Assembly (NCBI GenBank): GCA_947497905.1
Contig: CANMIH010000002.1
Span: 310,001 to 374,000, forward strand
Length of the DNA stretch: 64,000 nt
Direction: 5' to 3'
Source: an uncultured Pelagimonas sp.
GTDB lineage: Bacteria; Pseudomonadota; Alphaproteobacteria; Rhodobacterales; Rhodobacteraceae
In this document: positions 38,593-47,696 of the stretch, one piece after another
How positions within the stretch are numbered: position 1 is the first letter of the stretch
How the letters are laid out: every line of letters starts with the position of its first letter
Program-made: the position numbers and the translations under genes
The notes under the pieces: model-generated
Told to the model about the DNA's origin: nothing
The model's input: only the letters and a program-made list of their open reading frames with translations
Database searches by the model: none

Positions 38593-40242
38593 ATGAGCGA
38601 CGTACAGCGCGAATCGATGGAATATGATGTGGTGATCGTAGGCGGCGGACCGGCTGGTCTGTCTGCGGCGATCCGACTGAAACAGCTGGACCCCGATCTG
38701 GAAGTTGTCCTGCTGGAAAAGGGCTCGGAAGTGGGCGCGCATATCCTTTCGGGTGCCGTGCTTGATCCCTGTGGTCTTGATGCGCTGATCCCGGACTGGA
38801 AAGAAAAAGGTGCGCCGATCAATGTGGAAGTGAAAGAAGACAACTTCTACTTCCTCGGTGAAGCGGGCAAAATCCGCATCCCCAATGCGCCCATGCCCAA
38901 GTTGATGAACAACCACGGCAACTACATCGTCTCGATGGCGAATGTCTGTCGCTGGATGGCAGAACAGGCCGAAGAGCTGGGTGTTGAAATTTTCCCCGGC
39001 ATGGCCTGTTCAGAGCTGGTCTATGGCGAAAACGGCGAAGTGCGCGGCGTTGTCGCCGGTGAGTTTGGCAAAGAAGCCGATGGCAGCCAGGGTCCCGCCT
39101 ATGAGCCCGGCATGGAGCTTTTGGGCAAATACGTCTTTATCTCGGAAGGTGTGCGTGGCTCGCTCGCCAAAGAGATCATTGCCAAATACGACCTTCAGGA
39201 GGGCAAAGAGCCTCAGAAGTTCGGCGTTGGCATGAAAGAAATCTGGGAAATCGATCCTGCCAAACACAAAGAAGGCACTGTGACCCACACCATGGGCTGG
39301 CCTCTGGGATCGAACGCCGGCGGCGGGTCGTTCATCTATCACCTGGACAACAACCAAGTGTACGTCGGCTTTGTGGTTCACCTGAACTACAAGAACCCGC
39401 ATCTCTTCCCCTACATGGAATTCCAGCGCTTCAAGCACCACCCGATGGTCGAAGAGCTGCTGAAAGGCGGCAAGCGCGTGGCCTATGGCGCGCGCGCGAT
39501 TTCGGAAGGTGGCTACCAGTCGATGCCGAAAATGGTGGCACCTGGCGCGGCGCTGCTGGGTTGTTCGGTGGGCATGGTCAACGTGCCGCGCATCAAGGGC
39601 AACCACAATGCGATGCTATCGGGCAAAGCGGCGGCTGAAGCGGCCTATGACGCGATCAAAGCCGGACGTTCTAGCGATGAGCTGACCGCCTATGAAACCG
39701 AAGTGCGTGAAGGCGCCATCGGCGATGACCTGAAAAAAGTACGCAACGTCAAGCCGATCTGGTCGAAATGGGGCCTCACCGCCTCGCTGGCGCTGGGCGG
39801 CATGGACATGTGGACCAACGAGTTGCTGGGCTTCTCGTTCTTCGGGACATTGGGCCACGGCAAAAACGACGCGGAATCGACCGAAAGCGTGTTCAAACAC
39901 AAGCCGATCGACTACCCGAAACCGGATGGGGTGATCTCGTTTGATCGCCTGACCAACGTGTCCTTCTCGTTCACCAACCACGAAGAAAGCCAGCCCGCGC
40001 ACCTGCGACTGGCCGATGACATGGTGCCGACACTGGTCAACATCCCGCAATACGCCGAACCGGCCCAGCGGTATTGCCCGGCGGGTGTGTATGAGGTTGT
40101 TGAGAAGGACGGCCATCAGGAGTTTGTGGTCAACTTCCAGAACTGCGTGCACTGCAAAACCTGTGACATCAAAGACCCGAGCCAGAACATCACCTGGACG
40201 GTTCCACAGGGCGGCGACGGTCCGAACTACCCCAACATGTAA
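38593..40242 (+). CDS. electron transfer flavoprotein-ubiquinone oxidoreductase
   Basis: The 549-residue membrane-associated enzyme passes electrons from ETF (fatty and amino acid oxidation) to ubiquinone. The FAD-binding loop VVIVGGGPAGLSAAIRLKQL lies near the N-terminus, and GYQSMPKMVAPGAALLGCSV and MVNVPRIKGNHNAM lie in the middle. A C-terminal 4Fe-4S site is formed by YCPAGVYE and NCVHCKTCDIKDP. The ATG at 38593 is chosen because sequence homology begins after it. A strong terminator follows. ETF itself is not in the window. Confidence 0.95.
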   Translation: MSDVQRESMEYDVVIVGGGPAGLSAAIRLKQLDPDLEVVLLEKGSEVGAHILSGAVLDPCGLDALIPDWKEKGAPINVEVKEDNFYFLGEAGKIRIPNAPMPKLMNNHGNYIVSMANVCRWMAEQAEELGVEIFPGMACSELVYGENGEVRGVVAGEFGKEADGSQGPAYEPGMELLGKYVFISEGVRGSLAKEIIAKYDLQEGKEPQKFGVGMKEIWEIDPAKHKEGTVTHTMGWPLGSNAGGGSFIYHLDNNQVYVGFVVHLNYKNPHLFPYMEFQRFKHHPMVEELLKGGKRVAYGARAISEGGYQSMPKMVAPGAALLGCSVGMVNVPRIKGNHNAMLSGKAAAEAAYDAIKAGRSSDELTAYETEVREGAIGDDLKKVRNVKPIWSKWGLTASLALGGMDMWTNELLGFSFFGTLGHGKNDAESTESVFKHKPIDYPKPDGVISFDRLTNVSFSFTNHEESQPAHLRLADDMVPTLVNIPQYAEPAQRYCPAGVYEVVEKDGHQEFVVNFQNCVHCKTCDIKDPSQNITWTVPQGGDGPNYPNM

Positions 40243-40267
40243 TCGCATCTGCGACCCTCGATTTGCG

Positions 40268-40298
40268 ACGCCGGGAAGAGAGATCTTCCCGGCGTTTG
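40268..40298 (+). terminator. terminator after the ETF-QO gene
   Basis: A perfect 12-bp stem, ACGCCGGGAAGA with TCTTCCCGGCGT, has a four-base loop and a short T run. It lies 26 bases after the stop. Confidence 0.8.
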
Positions 40299-40391
40299 TC
40301 GTTGGTCAAATTTGTTCCAAAGATTTTAAGGGTTAGCGCTGGGTTTAGAAATCACTGGCATGGTTGTCACCACAGACGACACAGGTGATCT

Positions 40392-40673
40392 ATGAAACCG
40401 CGCGCACAACGTTGGCCCAGCCACTGGGCTTTGAATATTGAAACGGATCAGGGCGAGTTCCCGGTTAAAATTATGAATGTCTCGGAGACGGGGTTCAAAT
40501 TTATCGGCGATCTGCCCGCGGATGTGGGGCAGACAGTTCGGCTGCGGGCTATGGGTCAAACGGTGCGCGCCGCCCTTGTACGCCGCGAGGAGACCGGGGG
40601 CGCTTTCACCTTCGAAGGGGAAATCAGCGCCGCACAGCTGGCCAACCTGCGTCAGTACCGCGATTATTTCTAA
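40392..40673 (+). CDS. PilZ-domain protein
   Basis: The 93-residue protein is a single PilZ domain. It has an N-terminal basic RxxxR-like stretch (KPRAQRWPS) and the second motif NVSETGFKF, where the usual Asp is Asn. PilZ domains bind cyclic di-GMP. The Asn substitution may weaken binding. An EAL phosphodiesterase gene lies about 10 kb away. No neighbours suggest a target. Confidence 0.7.
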   Translation: MKPRAQRWPSHWALNIETDQGEFPVKIMNVSETGFKFIGDLPADVGQTVRLRAMGQTVRAALVRREETGGAFTFEGEISAAQLANLRQYRDYF

Positions 40674-40783
40674 ACCGACCACTTTGGGGTCAGGAATGAC
40701 AGTCTTGTCAGACTTGTGCGATTGCCTTGCCATCTGTCGCACTCTAGGCTTTGATCACCAGATCCCTGAGGAGACAAAGCACA

Positions 40784-42499
40784 GTGGCATTTTGGGCTAA
40801 CACAGTTCGCGCGATGGTGATGGCAGCAGGGCTTGCTCTGCCGCAGATGACCGCCGCAAATGGAATTTCCGGCGATTATCTTGCCGCACGGCAGGCCAGC
40901 TTTGAGGGGGATTTCAAAGCGGCGGCGCTCTATTATGGGCGGGCGTTGATGTTTGAGCCCGGAAAACCCGAGCTTCTGGAAAACGCCATTCTCGCCAATA
41001 TCGCCCTGGGTGAAATCGATCTGGCTTCGGTTCTGGCGGATCGTCTGGTCGAGCAGGGATTGCCAAGCCAACTGGCGCATATGGCTTTGGTCAGCCGCGA
41101 TGCGGATTCCGAGAACTATGCGGCCATCCTGAAAGCCATCGAAGACAAACGAGGCCTTGGGCCTTTGGCTGATGGGCTTGTGCGTGCCTGGGCGCAGCTT
41201 GGTCAGGGTGATATGAGCGCGGCTCTGCTCGATTTTGATGCGGTGAAAGAGGTTCAGGGCCTTGCGCCCTTTGCCAGTTATCACAAAGCGCTGGCTCTGG
41301 CGTCGATTGGGGATTTTGAAAGCGCGGATGCGATTCTGGGCACCGACGGGGCGGGTGGTCTTGGCCTGACGCGCCGGGGTGTAATCGCCCATACCGAGAT
41401 TCTAAGCCAGCTGGACCGCAATGCCGAGGCCGTCGCGCTGTTGGATCGCGCCTTTGGCAGCAATGTTGATCCGCAATTGGCAGAAATTCGCACCGCGCTT
41501 GAGGCGGGGGACAAACTTCCCTTCACCCACGTGCGGTCGCCACGCGACGGCATGGCCGAAGTTTTTATCACCATCGCCGGTGCGCTTTCGACCGAGGGCA
41601 ACGATGAACTGACATTGCTCTATGCGCGTATGGCCGAGCATCTCAATCCCGGCAGCGTGGATGCAATGCTGTTGTCCGCCGAAGTTCTGGAAAGCCTACG
41701 GCAGTTTGATCTCGCCGTGGCCGCTTATGCGCGCGTTCCGGCGGATGATGTATCGTTCCACGCCGCAGAACTGGGGCGCGCCGGTGCGCTGCGTGCTCAG
41801 GATAAGCTGAGCGAGGCAACCGATGTGCTTCGCGCATTGACCGAAACACACGGGCAATTGCCCATTGTTCATTCGACATTGGGAGATCTGGAGCGGCAGC
41901 AAGAAAACTATGCAGCGGCCAGTGCATCTTATACGCAGGCGCTTGACCTGTTTGCTGAGGTCACGCCCCGGCAGTGGTATTTGTATTACACACGCGGCAT
42001 TTCCTTTGAGCGTCAGGGTGAGTGGGACAAGGCCGAGGCCGATTTCCGCAAGGCGCTTGAGCTGCGCCCGGATCAGCCTCAGGTGTTGAACTACCTTGGC
42101 TATTCTCTGGTCGAGAAGAAGATGAAGCTTGATGAGGCGCTGGATATGATTCAGCGCGCTGCGGCGGCTCAGCCCAATGCGGGCTATATCATCGATAGTC
42201 TGGGCTGGGTGCTGTACCGCCTTGGCCGTTATGAAGAATCGGTGCCCCAGATGGAGCGCGCAGCGGAATTGATGCCGATTGATCCCATTGTGAATGATCA
42301 CCTAGGCGATGTGTATTGGGCGGTTGGCCGAGTGCGCGAAGCCGAATTCATGTGGAAACGGGCTCTGTCGTTCGCCGATTGGGAAGAGGCTTCGGAAGAG
42401 GCAGATGTTGATCGGATCCGCCGAAAAATTGAAGTCGGCCTGGATCAGGTTCTGGCCGAAGAAGGCGCCCCCCCGTTACAGGTGGCCAATGGCAATTGA
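40784..42499 (+). CDS. tetratricopeptide repeat protein, exported
   Basis: The 571-residue protein begins with a signal peptide (to about residue 25). It is then mostly TPR helices, seen as repeated pairs such as YLAARQASFEGDFKAAALYY, YYTRGISFERQGEWDKAEAD and DSLGWVLYRLGRYEESV. TPR proteins scaffold complexes. The GTG at 40784 is chosen because GAGGAG lies about ten bases upstream and the signal peptide follows at once. It overlaps ispE by 11 bases, so the two are coupled. Confidence 0.8.
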   Translation: MAFWANTVRAMVMAAGLALPQMTAANGISGDYLAARQASFEGDFKAAALYYGRALMFEPGKPELLENAILANIALGEIDLASVLADRLVEQGLPSQLAHMALVSRDADSENYAAILKAIEDKRGLGPLADGLVRAWAQLGQGDMSAALLDFDAVKEVQGLAPFASYHKALALASIGDFESADAILGTDGAGGLGLTRRGVIAHTEILSQLDRNAEAVALLDRAFGSNVDPQLAEIRTALEAGDKLPFTHVRSPRDGMAEVFITIAGALSTEGNDELTLLYARMAEHLNPGSVDAMLLSAEVLESLRQFDLAVAAYARVPADDVSFHAAELGRAGALRAQDKLSEATDVLRALTETHGQLPIVHSTLGDLERQQENYAAASASYTQALDLFAEVTPRQWYLYYTRGISFERQGEWDKAEADFRKALELRPDQPQVLNYLGYSLVEKKMKLDEALDMIQRAAAAQPNAGYIIDSLGWVLYRLGRYEESVPQMERAAELMPIDPIVNDHLGDVYWAVGRVREAEFMWKRALSFADWEEASEEADVDRIRRKIEVGLDQVLAEEGAPPLQVANGN

Positions 42500-43295
42500 G
42501 GTCTTTGCACCCGCCAAAGTAAATCTGACACTTCATGTCACAGGACAACGGGCAGATGGATACCATCTGCTCGATTCCGTTGTGATGTTCGCGGATTTTG
42601 GGGATCACCTGCGTGTGACCAAGGCCGCCAAAATGTCGCTGCGGGTCACGGGGCCCCTTGCGCATGGGGTGCCCGAAGATGCCCGAAATCTGTGTTGGCG
42701 TGCGGCCGAGGCCTTTGGTGAACCGGTTGCGATCGAGTTGGACAAACACCTGCCTCATGCGGCTGGTATTGGTGGCGGATCATCAGACGCGGCGGCGGTA
42801 CTGCGTGCGATGGAGCAGCTTTTTGAGCGCCCCTTTGGCGGTAATCCTCTTGAACTGGGCGCAGATATCCCGGTCTGTCTTCATGCCACTGCGGCGCGTA
42901 TGGCCGGGATTGGTGAGGATATCACCGGGCTGAGCTTGCCTGCCGTACATGCGGTTCTGGTCAATCCACGGGTCGATGTGCCGACACCTGCGGTGTTCAA
43001 GGCGTTGCCAACCAAAGACAATCCGCCAATGGGGGCGATCCCAGAAAGCGAATACCTTGCGTGGTTGGCGTTGCAGAGGAATGACATGGAAGCCGCGGCG
43101 GCAGGGCTCGCCCCTGAAATTCAGATCACGCTCGATGCCTTAGCGCAGATGCCAAAGCAGTGCCTGACACGCATGTCTGGGTCTGGGGCCACCTGTTTTG
43201 CGCTCTTTGAGACACGTGCGTTGGCCGATCATGCGGCGCAGATGCTCGCGACCCAATACCCCAACTGGTGGGTGCAAAGCGCGACACTGACGTAA
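42489..43295 (+). CDS. ispE: 4-diphosphocytidyl-2-C-methyl-D-erythritol kinase
   Basis: The 268-residue GHMP kinase phosphorylates CDP-ME in the MEP pathway to isoprenoids. It has the N-terminal FAPAKVNLTLHVTGQRADGY and the GHMP ATP-binding loop HAAGIGGGSSDAAAVL. The C-terminal MSGSGATCFALF motif is present. The start is fixed by this N-terminus; it overlaps the TPR gene. Its product pathway feeds the prenyl synthase gene on the opposite strand. Confidence 0.94.
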   Translation: MAIEVFAPAKVNLTLHVTGQRADGYHLLDSVVMFADFGDHLRVTKAAKMSLRVTGPLAHGVPEDARNLCWRAAEAFGEPVAIELDKHLPHAAGIGGGSSDAAAVLRAMEQLFERPFGGNPLELGADIPVCLHATAARMAGIGEDITGLSLPAVHAVLVNPRVDVPTPAVFKALPTKDNPPMGAIPESEYLAWLALQRNDMEAAAAGLAPEIQITLDALAQMPKQCLTRMSGSGATCFALFETRALADHAAQMLATQYPNWWVQSATLT

Positions 43296-43305
43296 TCGGT
43301 CCCAG

Positions 43306-43338
43306 AAAAAGCCCCGGCAGCGTGATCGCTCCGGGGCT
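43306..43338 (-). terminator. terminator of the prenyl synthase gene, also usable by ispE
   Basis: An 8-bp stem AGCCCCGG/CCGGGGCT with a 13-base loop separates the convergent genes. The T run is on the minus strand (five T), so it fits the prenyl synthase transcript best. Confidence 0.75.
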
Positions 43339-43370
43339 GTATTGTTCTATAAGGGCATGCCCATTGCGGC

Positions 43371-44372
43371 TCAGCTCACACGGGCAACAACATAGTCGTT
43401 CACGTCAATCAGCAGATCGCGCATTTCGGACTGTGGGAAGACCTGCAGCGCGGCTTTGGCCTTGGCCGACCAGGCAAGTGCCTCTTGCCGGGTGTCTTCC
43501 AGAGCACCGTGCTTGTTCAGCAGGGCAATGGCGTGCTCAAGATCGCCCTCGCGTTGGTCACCTTTTTCGATGGTGCGCGACCAGAAGGCACGCTCGTCCG
43601 CGTCACCTTTAGCGACGGCTTTGATCAGCGGCAGGGTCAGTTTGCGTTCCCGGAAATCATCGCCGACGTTTTTCCCCGTAGCGTCAGATCCCCAATAATC
43701 CAACAGATCATCGACAATCTGGAACGCGATCCCAAGCGCATCGCCATAGGCATACAGCGCCTGTGTTTCCGCATCCGGGCGGTCTGCGATCACGCCGCCG
43801 ACTTCGGTGGCCGCCGAAAACAGGGCTGCAGTTTTGCCGCGGACAACCTGAAGATAGATCTCTTCAGTCGTGGCCAGATCCTGCGCAGCCGTCAGTTGCA
43901 GAACTTCGCCCTCGGCGATGGTGGCCGACGCGTCCGACAGGATGCGCAACACGCGCAGGTTGCCGGTGTCGGTCATCAACTGGAAGGCACGCGAGAACAG
44001 ATAGTCACCCACCAGAATCGACGATTTGTTGTCCCACAGCAGATTTGCGGTGGGGCGGCCGCGTCGCTTGGCGCTTTCATCCACCACGTCGTCATGCAGC
44101 AGGGTCGCGGTGTGGATAAATTCCACTGTTGCCGCCAGATGCACGTGATAAGGGCCGTCATATCCTGAGATGTTTGCTGCCGCCAAGGTCAGCAATGGAC
44201 GCAAACGTTTGCCACCTGCCTCAACCAGATGTGCGGTCACTTCCGGGATGCGCGGGGCATGTTTTGAGGCCATCCGCTCGCGGATCAGCGTGTTCACCGA
44301 CGCCATTTCATCCGCCAATAGTTCGGCCAGACGTTCATGCGGCTTGCTTTTCACTTGTTCCACGCTCATCAC
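43371..44372 (-). CDS. polyprenyl diphosphate synthase (ubiquinone side chain)
   Basis: The 333-residue trans-prenyltransferase extends FPP/IPP to a long-chain prenyl diphosphate. The first aspartate motif is LLHDDVVDESAKRRG and the second is FQIVDDLLDYWG, and both are intact. Alphaproteobacteria make Q10, so a decaprenyl product is likely; octaprenyl (IspB) is the alternative. The start follows the common SVEQVKSKPHERL-type N-terminus. It is divergent from the DUF2007 gene. Confidence 0.92.
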   Translation of the reverse strand: MMSVEQVKSKPHERLAELLADEMASVNTLIRERMASKHAPRIPEVTAHLVEAGGKRLRPLLTLAAANISGYDGPYHVHLAATVEFIHTATLLHDDVVDESAKRRGRPTANLLWDNKSSILVGDYLFSRAFQLMTDTGNLRVLRILSDASATIAEGEVLQLTAAQDLATTEEIYLQVVRGKTAALFSAATEVGGVIADRPDAETQALYAYGDALGIAFQIVDDLLDYWGSDATGKNVGDDFRERKLTLPLIKAVAKGDADERAFWSRTIEKGDQREGDLEHAIALLNKHGALEDTRQEALAWSAKAKAALQVFPQSEMRDLLIDVNDYVVARVS

Positions 44373-44423
44373 ACCCCCGTGTGCGGCTCGACATTTCGAC
44401 CCGCTTGATCTTACATCGCTGTC

Positions 44424-44639
44424 ATGGAAGAGCTCTTGCGCACAACCGACATCACCTTGATCCCGCTGGCCCAGACCCTTCTGGATGAGGCGGGTATAGA
44501 CAGCTTTGAATTGGACGTAAATATGAGCGTGCTGGAAGGGTCAATCGGCATCTTGCCGCGTCGGCTTATGGTGCCGCGTGATCAACTTGCGCGGGCACGC
44601 CACGTGCTTTGGGAATACGGGGTGAAATTTGAGACTTGA
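44424..44639 (+). CDS. DUF2007 small protein
   Basis: The 71-residue protein matches the DUF2007 (putative signal-transducing) pattern: MEELLRTTDITLIPLAQTLL, then EGSIGILPRRLMVPRDQLA. The family is cytosolic with no proven role. It overlaps the next gene by 11 bases. Confidence 0.75.
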   Translation: MEELLRTTDITLIPLAQTLLDEAGIDSFELDVNMSVLEGSIGILPRRLMVPRDQLARARHVLWEYGVKFET

Positions 44640-45402
44640 GGCTTTTGCCGACAGCGATCTGTCGGTGGATGCAATGCTGGGAGGGTTGGTACAGGTCCAT
44701 CAACCGGTACAGGGGTACCGCGCGGGGACGGATCCTGTGCTTTTGGCCGCATCAATCCCAGCCCACGCCGGTCAGAGCGTGCTTGAACTTGGGTGCGGGG
44801 CGGCGCCGGGGTTGTGCTGTCTTGGCGTGCGCGTGCCGGGGCTCAGGCTGCGCGGGATCGAATTACAGCCGGGATACGCAGATCTGGCGCGGCGAAATTT
44901 GGCCTCAAATGGACTCGAAGGTGAGATTTGGCAGGGGGATCTTTCCGACCCACCTGCGCAGATGAAGGCCGAAAGCTTTGACCACGTGATTGCGAATCCC
45001 CCTTATTTTGAGGCGGGAAAACGCATTGTGGCCGAGGACGGTGGGCGTGAAATTGCACTGGCCGGAGAAACTCCACTGACCTCTTGGGTTGAGATTGGCG
45101 CCAAGCGTCTTAAGCCACGTGGCTATCTGACGATCATCCAGCGGGCTGAGCGTCTGCCGGAGCTGATGACCGCGATGCAGACCCATCTGGGAGCGATTGA
45201 ACTGCTGCCGCTCGTGCCGCGCGTCGGCCGCCCACCCCGGCTTATTCTGATCCGTGCGCGCAAAGATGGGCGCACGCCTTTCCGCTTCCACGCGCCGTTG
45301 ATTCTTCATGACGGCGAAAACCATGGCGACAGCGAAACCTACTATAGTCCACGGGTCGAAAAGGTGATGCGGGATGGTGCGGCATTGGATTTTCCCGCCT
45401 AA
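44629..45402 (+). CDS. tRNA1(Val) N6-adenine methyltransferase-like protein
   Basis: The 257-residue protein has the SAM loop VLELGCGAAPGLCCLG, VRVPGLRLRGIEL, and the N6-adenine type motif NPPYFE. This is the TrmN6/YfiC-like group that methylates A37 of tRNA-Val; the target is inferred by family. The start appears to be TTG at 44629. It overlaps the DUF2007 gene. Confidence 0.8.
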   Translation: MRLEAFADSDLSVDAMLGGLVQVHQPVQGYRAGTDPVLLAASIPAHAGQSVLELGCGAAPGLCCLGVRVPGLRLRGIELQPGYADLARRNLASNGLEGEIWQGDLSDPPAQMKAESFDHVIANPPYFEAGKRIVAEDGGREIALAGETPLTSWVEIGAKRLKPRGYLTIIQRAERLPELMTAMQTHLGAIELLPLVPRVGRPPRLILIRARKDGRTPFRFHAPLILHDGENHGDSETYYSPRVEKVMRDGAALDFPA

Positions 45403-45508
45403 CGAGCAAAAATCTGCCGGATTGTCATAATTCTTTTGCATCTGCGGCGTGACAGCTGATCGGGAATGTGCTGCACTCAACCTGTACACAATGACATGGA
45501 GGATCCCG

Positions 45509-45679
45509 ATGAGCTTGAGTTCGCATTTGCAGGAACTGAAGAAGAAGCATCAGACGCTTTCGAACGCTGTTGAGGAAGCACAGCGCGCGCCGGGAATTGA
45601 CGATCTGCGAATAGCAGACCTGAAGAAACAGAAACTCCGCCTGAAAGAAGAAATCACGCGCCTTACCGTGACGCAGTGA
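45509..45679 (+). CDS. DUF465 (YdcH-like) small protein
   Basis: The 56-residue protein is a helical hairpin: SSHLQELKKKHQTLSNAVEE then IADLKKQKLRLKEEITRL. This is the common DUF465/YdcH pattern of proteobacteria, of unknown function. GGAGG is eight bases upstream of the ATG. Confidence 0.85.
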   Translation: MSLSSHLQELKKKHQTLSNAVEEAQRAPGIDDLRIADLKKQKLRLKEEITRLTVTQ

Positions 45680-45738
45680 TCCTTCGCCATTAGGCTAGGC
45701 ATCGTAGGGGTCTGACCGTTGGGTCGGGCCCTTTTTGT

Positions 45739-46680
45739 TTATTCATACTCCGCCTCGTCCAGTAAAAGCTTGTCCTCAAGCCCTGTTGGCAGTTTGTCCA
45801 ACTCTGACACCAGCCAACTGCGAAAGGCAGCGACCTGCGGTCTGTTTTCGGTGCCATGTACGCAAAGCACCCGAAACCGGGCGCGGGTGCGCAGGGCAAT
45901 CGGGTAGGGCGCCACAAGCTGACCTGTCGCCAGGAGGCGGCGAGCAATTGAACTGCGCGAAAACACCACGCCGCTGCCCGAAAGGGCCGCATCCAACGCG
46001 TGATCGGCCTGTGAAAATCTGGCGGTTGGGTGTGGGGTGAAGGTCAAACCGGCAGCACGCACCCAGCGATCCCAGTGTGAAGCACTGGGCAGGTTGATTA
46101 GCGAATCGTCGTAGATCAGGGGCGCCTGGATTAGGCTTTCCGGAGTGGGAAACCGCCCGGCCAGTTCCGGCCGCATAAGCGGCATCGCGGCCTCTTCCAT
46201 AAGCGGCTGGTTGAACAGGTCCTCTTCGGGATCAAGGCTATAGCGGACGGCCACATCCACTTCATCGCGCTGGAAATCCATGCGGCGCAGGCTTGCGGCG
46301 AATCGCAGCTCGATTTCTGGATGCGCCAGGGCGAAGGCATAGAGATTGGGGGCAAGGATTTTGGCGGTAAAAGCCGGGCCTGCTGTCACCGACAACACAC
46401 GACTGTCCTGCAACCGTCGCGTTGCGCGCCAGGCCGCTTCCAGCCGCTCAAATCCTTCGCTTGCCCCAGGCGACAACAGCCGCCCGGCTTCAGTCAGGTC
46501 AACCGCGCGGTTGAGGCGGTGGAACAGCGGCTGGCCAAGATGCTCTTCAAGGTTCTTGATCTGGAACGACAGGGCCGCAGGGGTGACATGAAGTTCTTCA
46601 GCCGCTTTGGCAAAAGACATGTGGCGCGCCGCAGATTCAAAGGCGCGGAGAGCAGTGAGAGGCGGGAGGCGCTCTGCCAT
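45739..46680 (-). CDS. GcvA-type LysR transcriptional regulator
   Basis: The 313-residue regulator has the LysR HTH at residues 5-65 (LRAFESAARHMSFAKAAEEL, then TPAALSFQIKNLEEHLG). The effector domain follows from about 90. LysR proteins of this subgroup often control a divergent gene and themselves. The two matching inverted sites between it and the 46-residue gene fit this. The effector is unknown. Confidence 0.9.
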   Translation of the reverse strand: MAERLPPLTALRAFESAARHMSFAKAAEELHVTPAALSFQIKNLEEHLGQPLFHRLNRAVDLTEAGRLLSPGASEGFERLEAAWRATRRLQDSRVLSVTAGPAFTAKILAPNLYAFALAHPEIELRFAASLRRMDFQRDEVDVAVRYSLDPEEDLFNQPLMEEAAMPLMRPELAGRFPTPESLIQAPLIYDDSLINLPSASHWDRWVRAAGLTFTPHPTARFSQADHALDAALSGSGVVFSRSSIARRLLATGQLVAPYPIALRTRARFRVLCVHGTENRPQVAAFRSWLVSELDKLPTGLEDKLLLDEAEYE

Positions 46681-46683
46681 GGA

Positions 46684-46770
46684 TTAGTTTTCCTTAACTG
46701 AACTTCGATGAAGTCTCGTTTGTCGCCCGCAACCTAGGACGCTAGGTTGAGGACAGTCAAGGAAAGCTAA
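46684..46770. promoter_or_regulatory. paired inverted operator-like sites between the LysR gene and the 46-residue gene
   Basis: Site one, TTAGTTTTCCTTAACTG, is at 46684-46700. Site two, on the opposite strand at 46754-46770, is TTAGCTTTCCTTGACTG, a 15/17 match. They face each other across 53 bases in the divergent gap, which is typical of LysR binding and activation sites. Confidence 0.6.
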
Positions 46771-46790
46771 ACTTATTCCAGGAGGCGAAC

Positions 46791-46931
46791 ATGTTTGAAG
46801 TTGCTCAAGATACCCGCCACGCCAAAGCGATTCAGGCGGCCCACACAGCACGGGGTGCGATGGTCGTCGATCTCTGGAAGATGATTTTTGCGCGTAAACG
46901 AAGCCGCAGGATGTATCCCGCCGGTATCTGA
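46791..46931 (+). CDS. 46-residue protein divergent from the LysR regulator
   Basis: The 46-residue basic product runs MFEVAQDTRHAKAIQAAHTA, a short hydrophobic stretch, then KRSRRMYPAGI. It is preceded by a strong AGGAG six bases upstream. The N-terminus resembles small DUF1127-like proteins of Rhodobacteraceae, which I recall but cannot confirm. The divergent LysR gene and the operator-like sites point to LysR control. It may be an RNA-binding or regulatory small protein, which is inference. Confidence 0.55.
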   Translation: MFEVAQDTRHAKAIQAAHTARGAMVVDLWKMIFARKRSRRMYPAGI

Positions 46932-46997
46932 CGCGCATTTCAGGCATCCCCGAACCGTATGAGGCTGCGGGGGTGCCTGAGCTTATACCCGACCGGG

Positions 46998-47612
46998 TCA
47001 ATTGCAGCCCGGGCATCCCTGCAGGAATGTGCGCAGCGCGGCAAATTCTGCCTGTGTGATTTCATGTCCCCCCCGGTGCCAGAGATCGTAAACTTCGCAA
47101 TCTTGCGCTTTGAACCAGGCCATCAGGTCGCGGGTGTTGACCTCGGGACAAATCGGGTCCCGCTCTCCTGCGGCAATCAAAACGCGTGTACCTGCGAGAT
47201 CTGGCTGAGGGGCGGGATCCCACGGAATCATGGGGTGCAGCAATGCCAGGTCGTCAAAGAGATCTGGATGACGCATGGCTATTGTGGTGATCAGATTTGC
47301 GCCGTTCGAATAGCCAATGGCAATCACACGTTTGGGCGTGAGACGCGCTTTGGCCTCGGTCACAAACTGGGACATGGCGGCAATGCGCTGATCCAGATCT
47401 TCCATATCATAAAGAGCACAGCCCTGCCGTTTGAAGTAGCGCCGCGCACCATTTTCAAGAACATCCCCGCGTGGGGAAATCACATGTGATCCGGGAAACA
47501 AGGCTTCTGCGATGCCATGAAACTGCTGTTCATCTCCACCTGTGCCATGGAAGGTGAAGATCAATGGCGCATTCTCTGTGCCTTGTGTTTCTTCAAAATG
47601 ATAGGTGGTCAT
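46998..47612 (-). CDS. alpha/beta hydrolase (carboxylesterase/phospholipase type)
   Basis: The 204-residue protein has the nucleophile elbow IGYSNGAN at about 98-105, AGERDPICP with the aspartate, and GGHEIT with the histidine. The layout fits the phospholipase/carboxylesterase family that includes MhqD-like enzymes. Cytosolic. The substrate is unknown. It is tail-to-tail with the 46-residue gene. Confidence 0.85.
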   Translation of the reverse strand: MTTYHFEETQGTENAPLIFTFHGTGGDEQQFHGIAEALFPGSHVISPRGDVLENGARRYFKRQGCALYDMEDLDQRIAAMSQFVTEAKARLTPKRVIAIGYSNGANLITTIAMRHPDLFDDLALLHPMIPWDPAPQPDLAGTRVLIAAGERDPICPEVNTRDLMAWFKAQDCEVYDLWHRGGHEITQAEFAALRTFLQGCPGCN

Positions 47613-47696
47613 GAGAGGGCTCCAAAAGCGTGTGGGCTTAAAGATAGGCAGGTAAACTGATCGGTCATATGCCCAAGAACGCGCCGGGTCTGTGCA

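Noticed and set aside
45739-46680. Reading the LysR gene as a glycine-cleavage regulator controlling gcv genes
   Set aside because: No gcv genes are present; GcvA-type describes only the subgroup of the LysR family.
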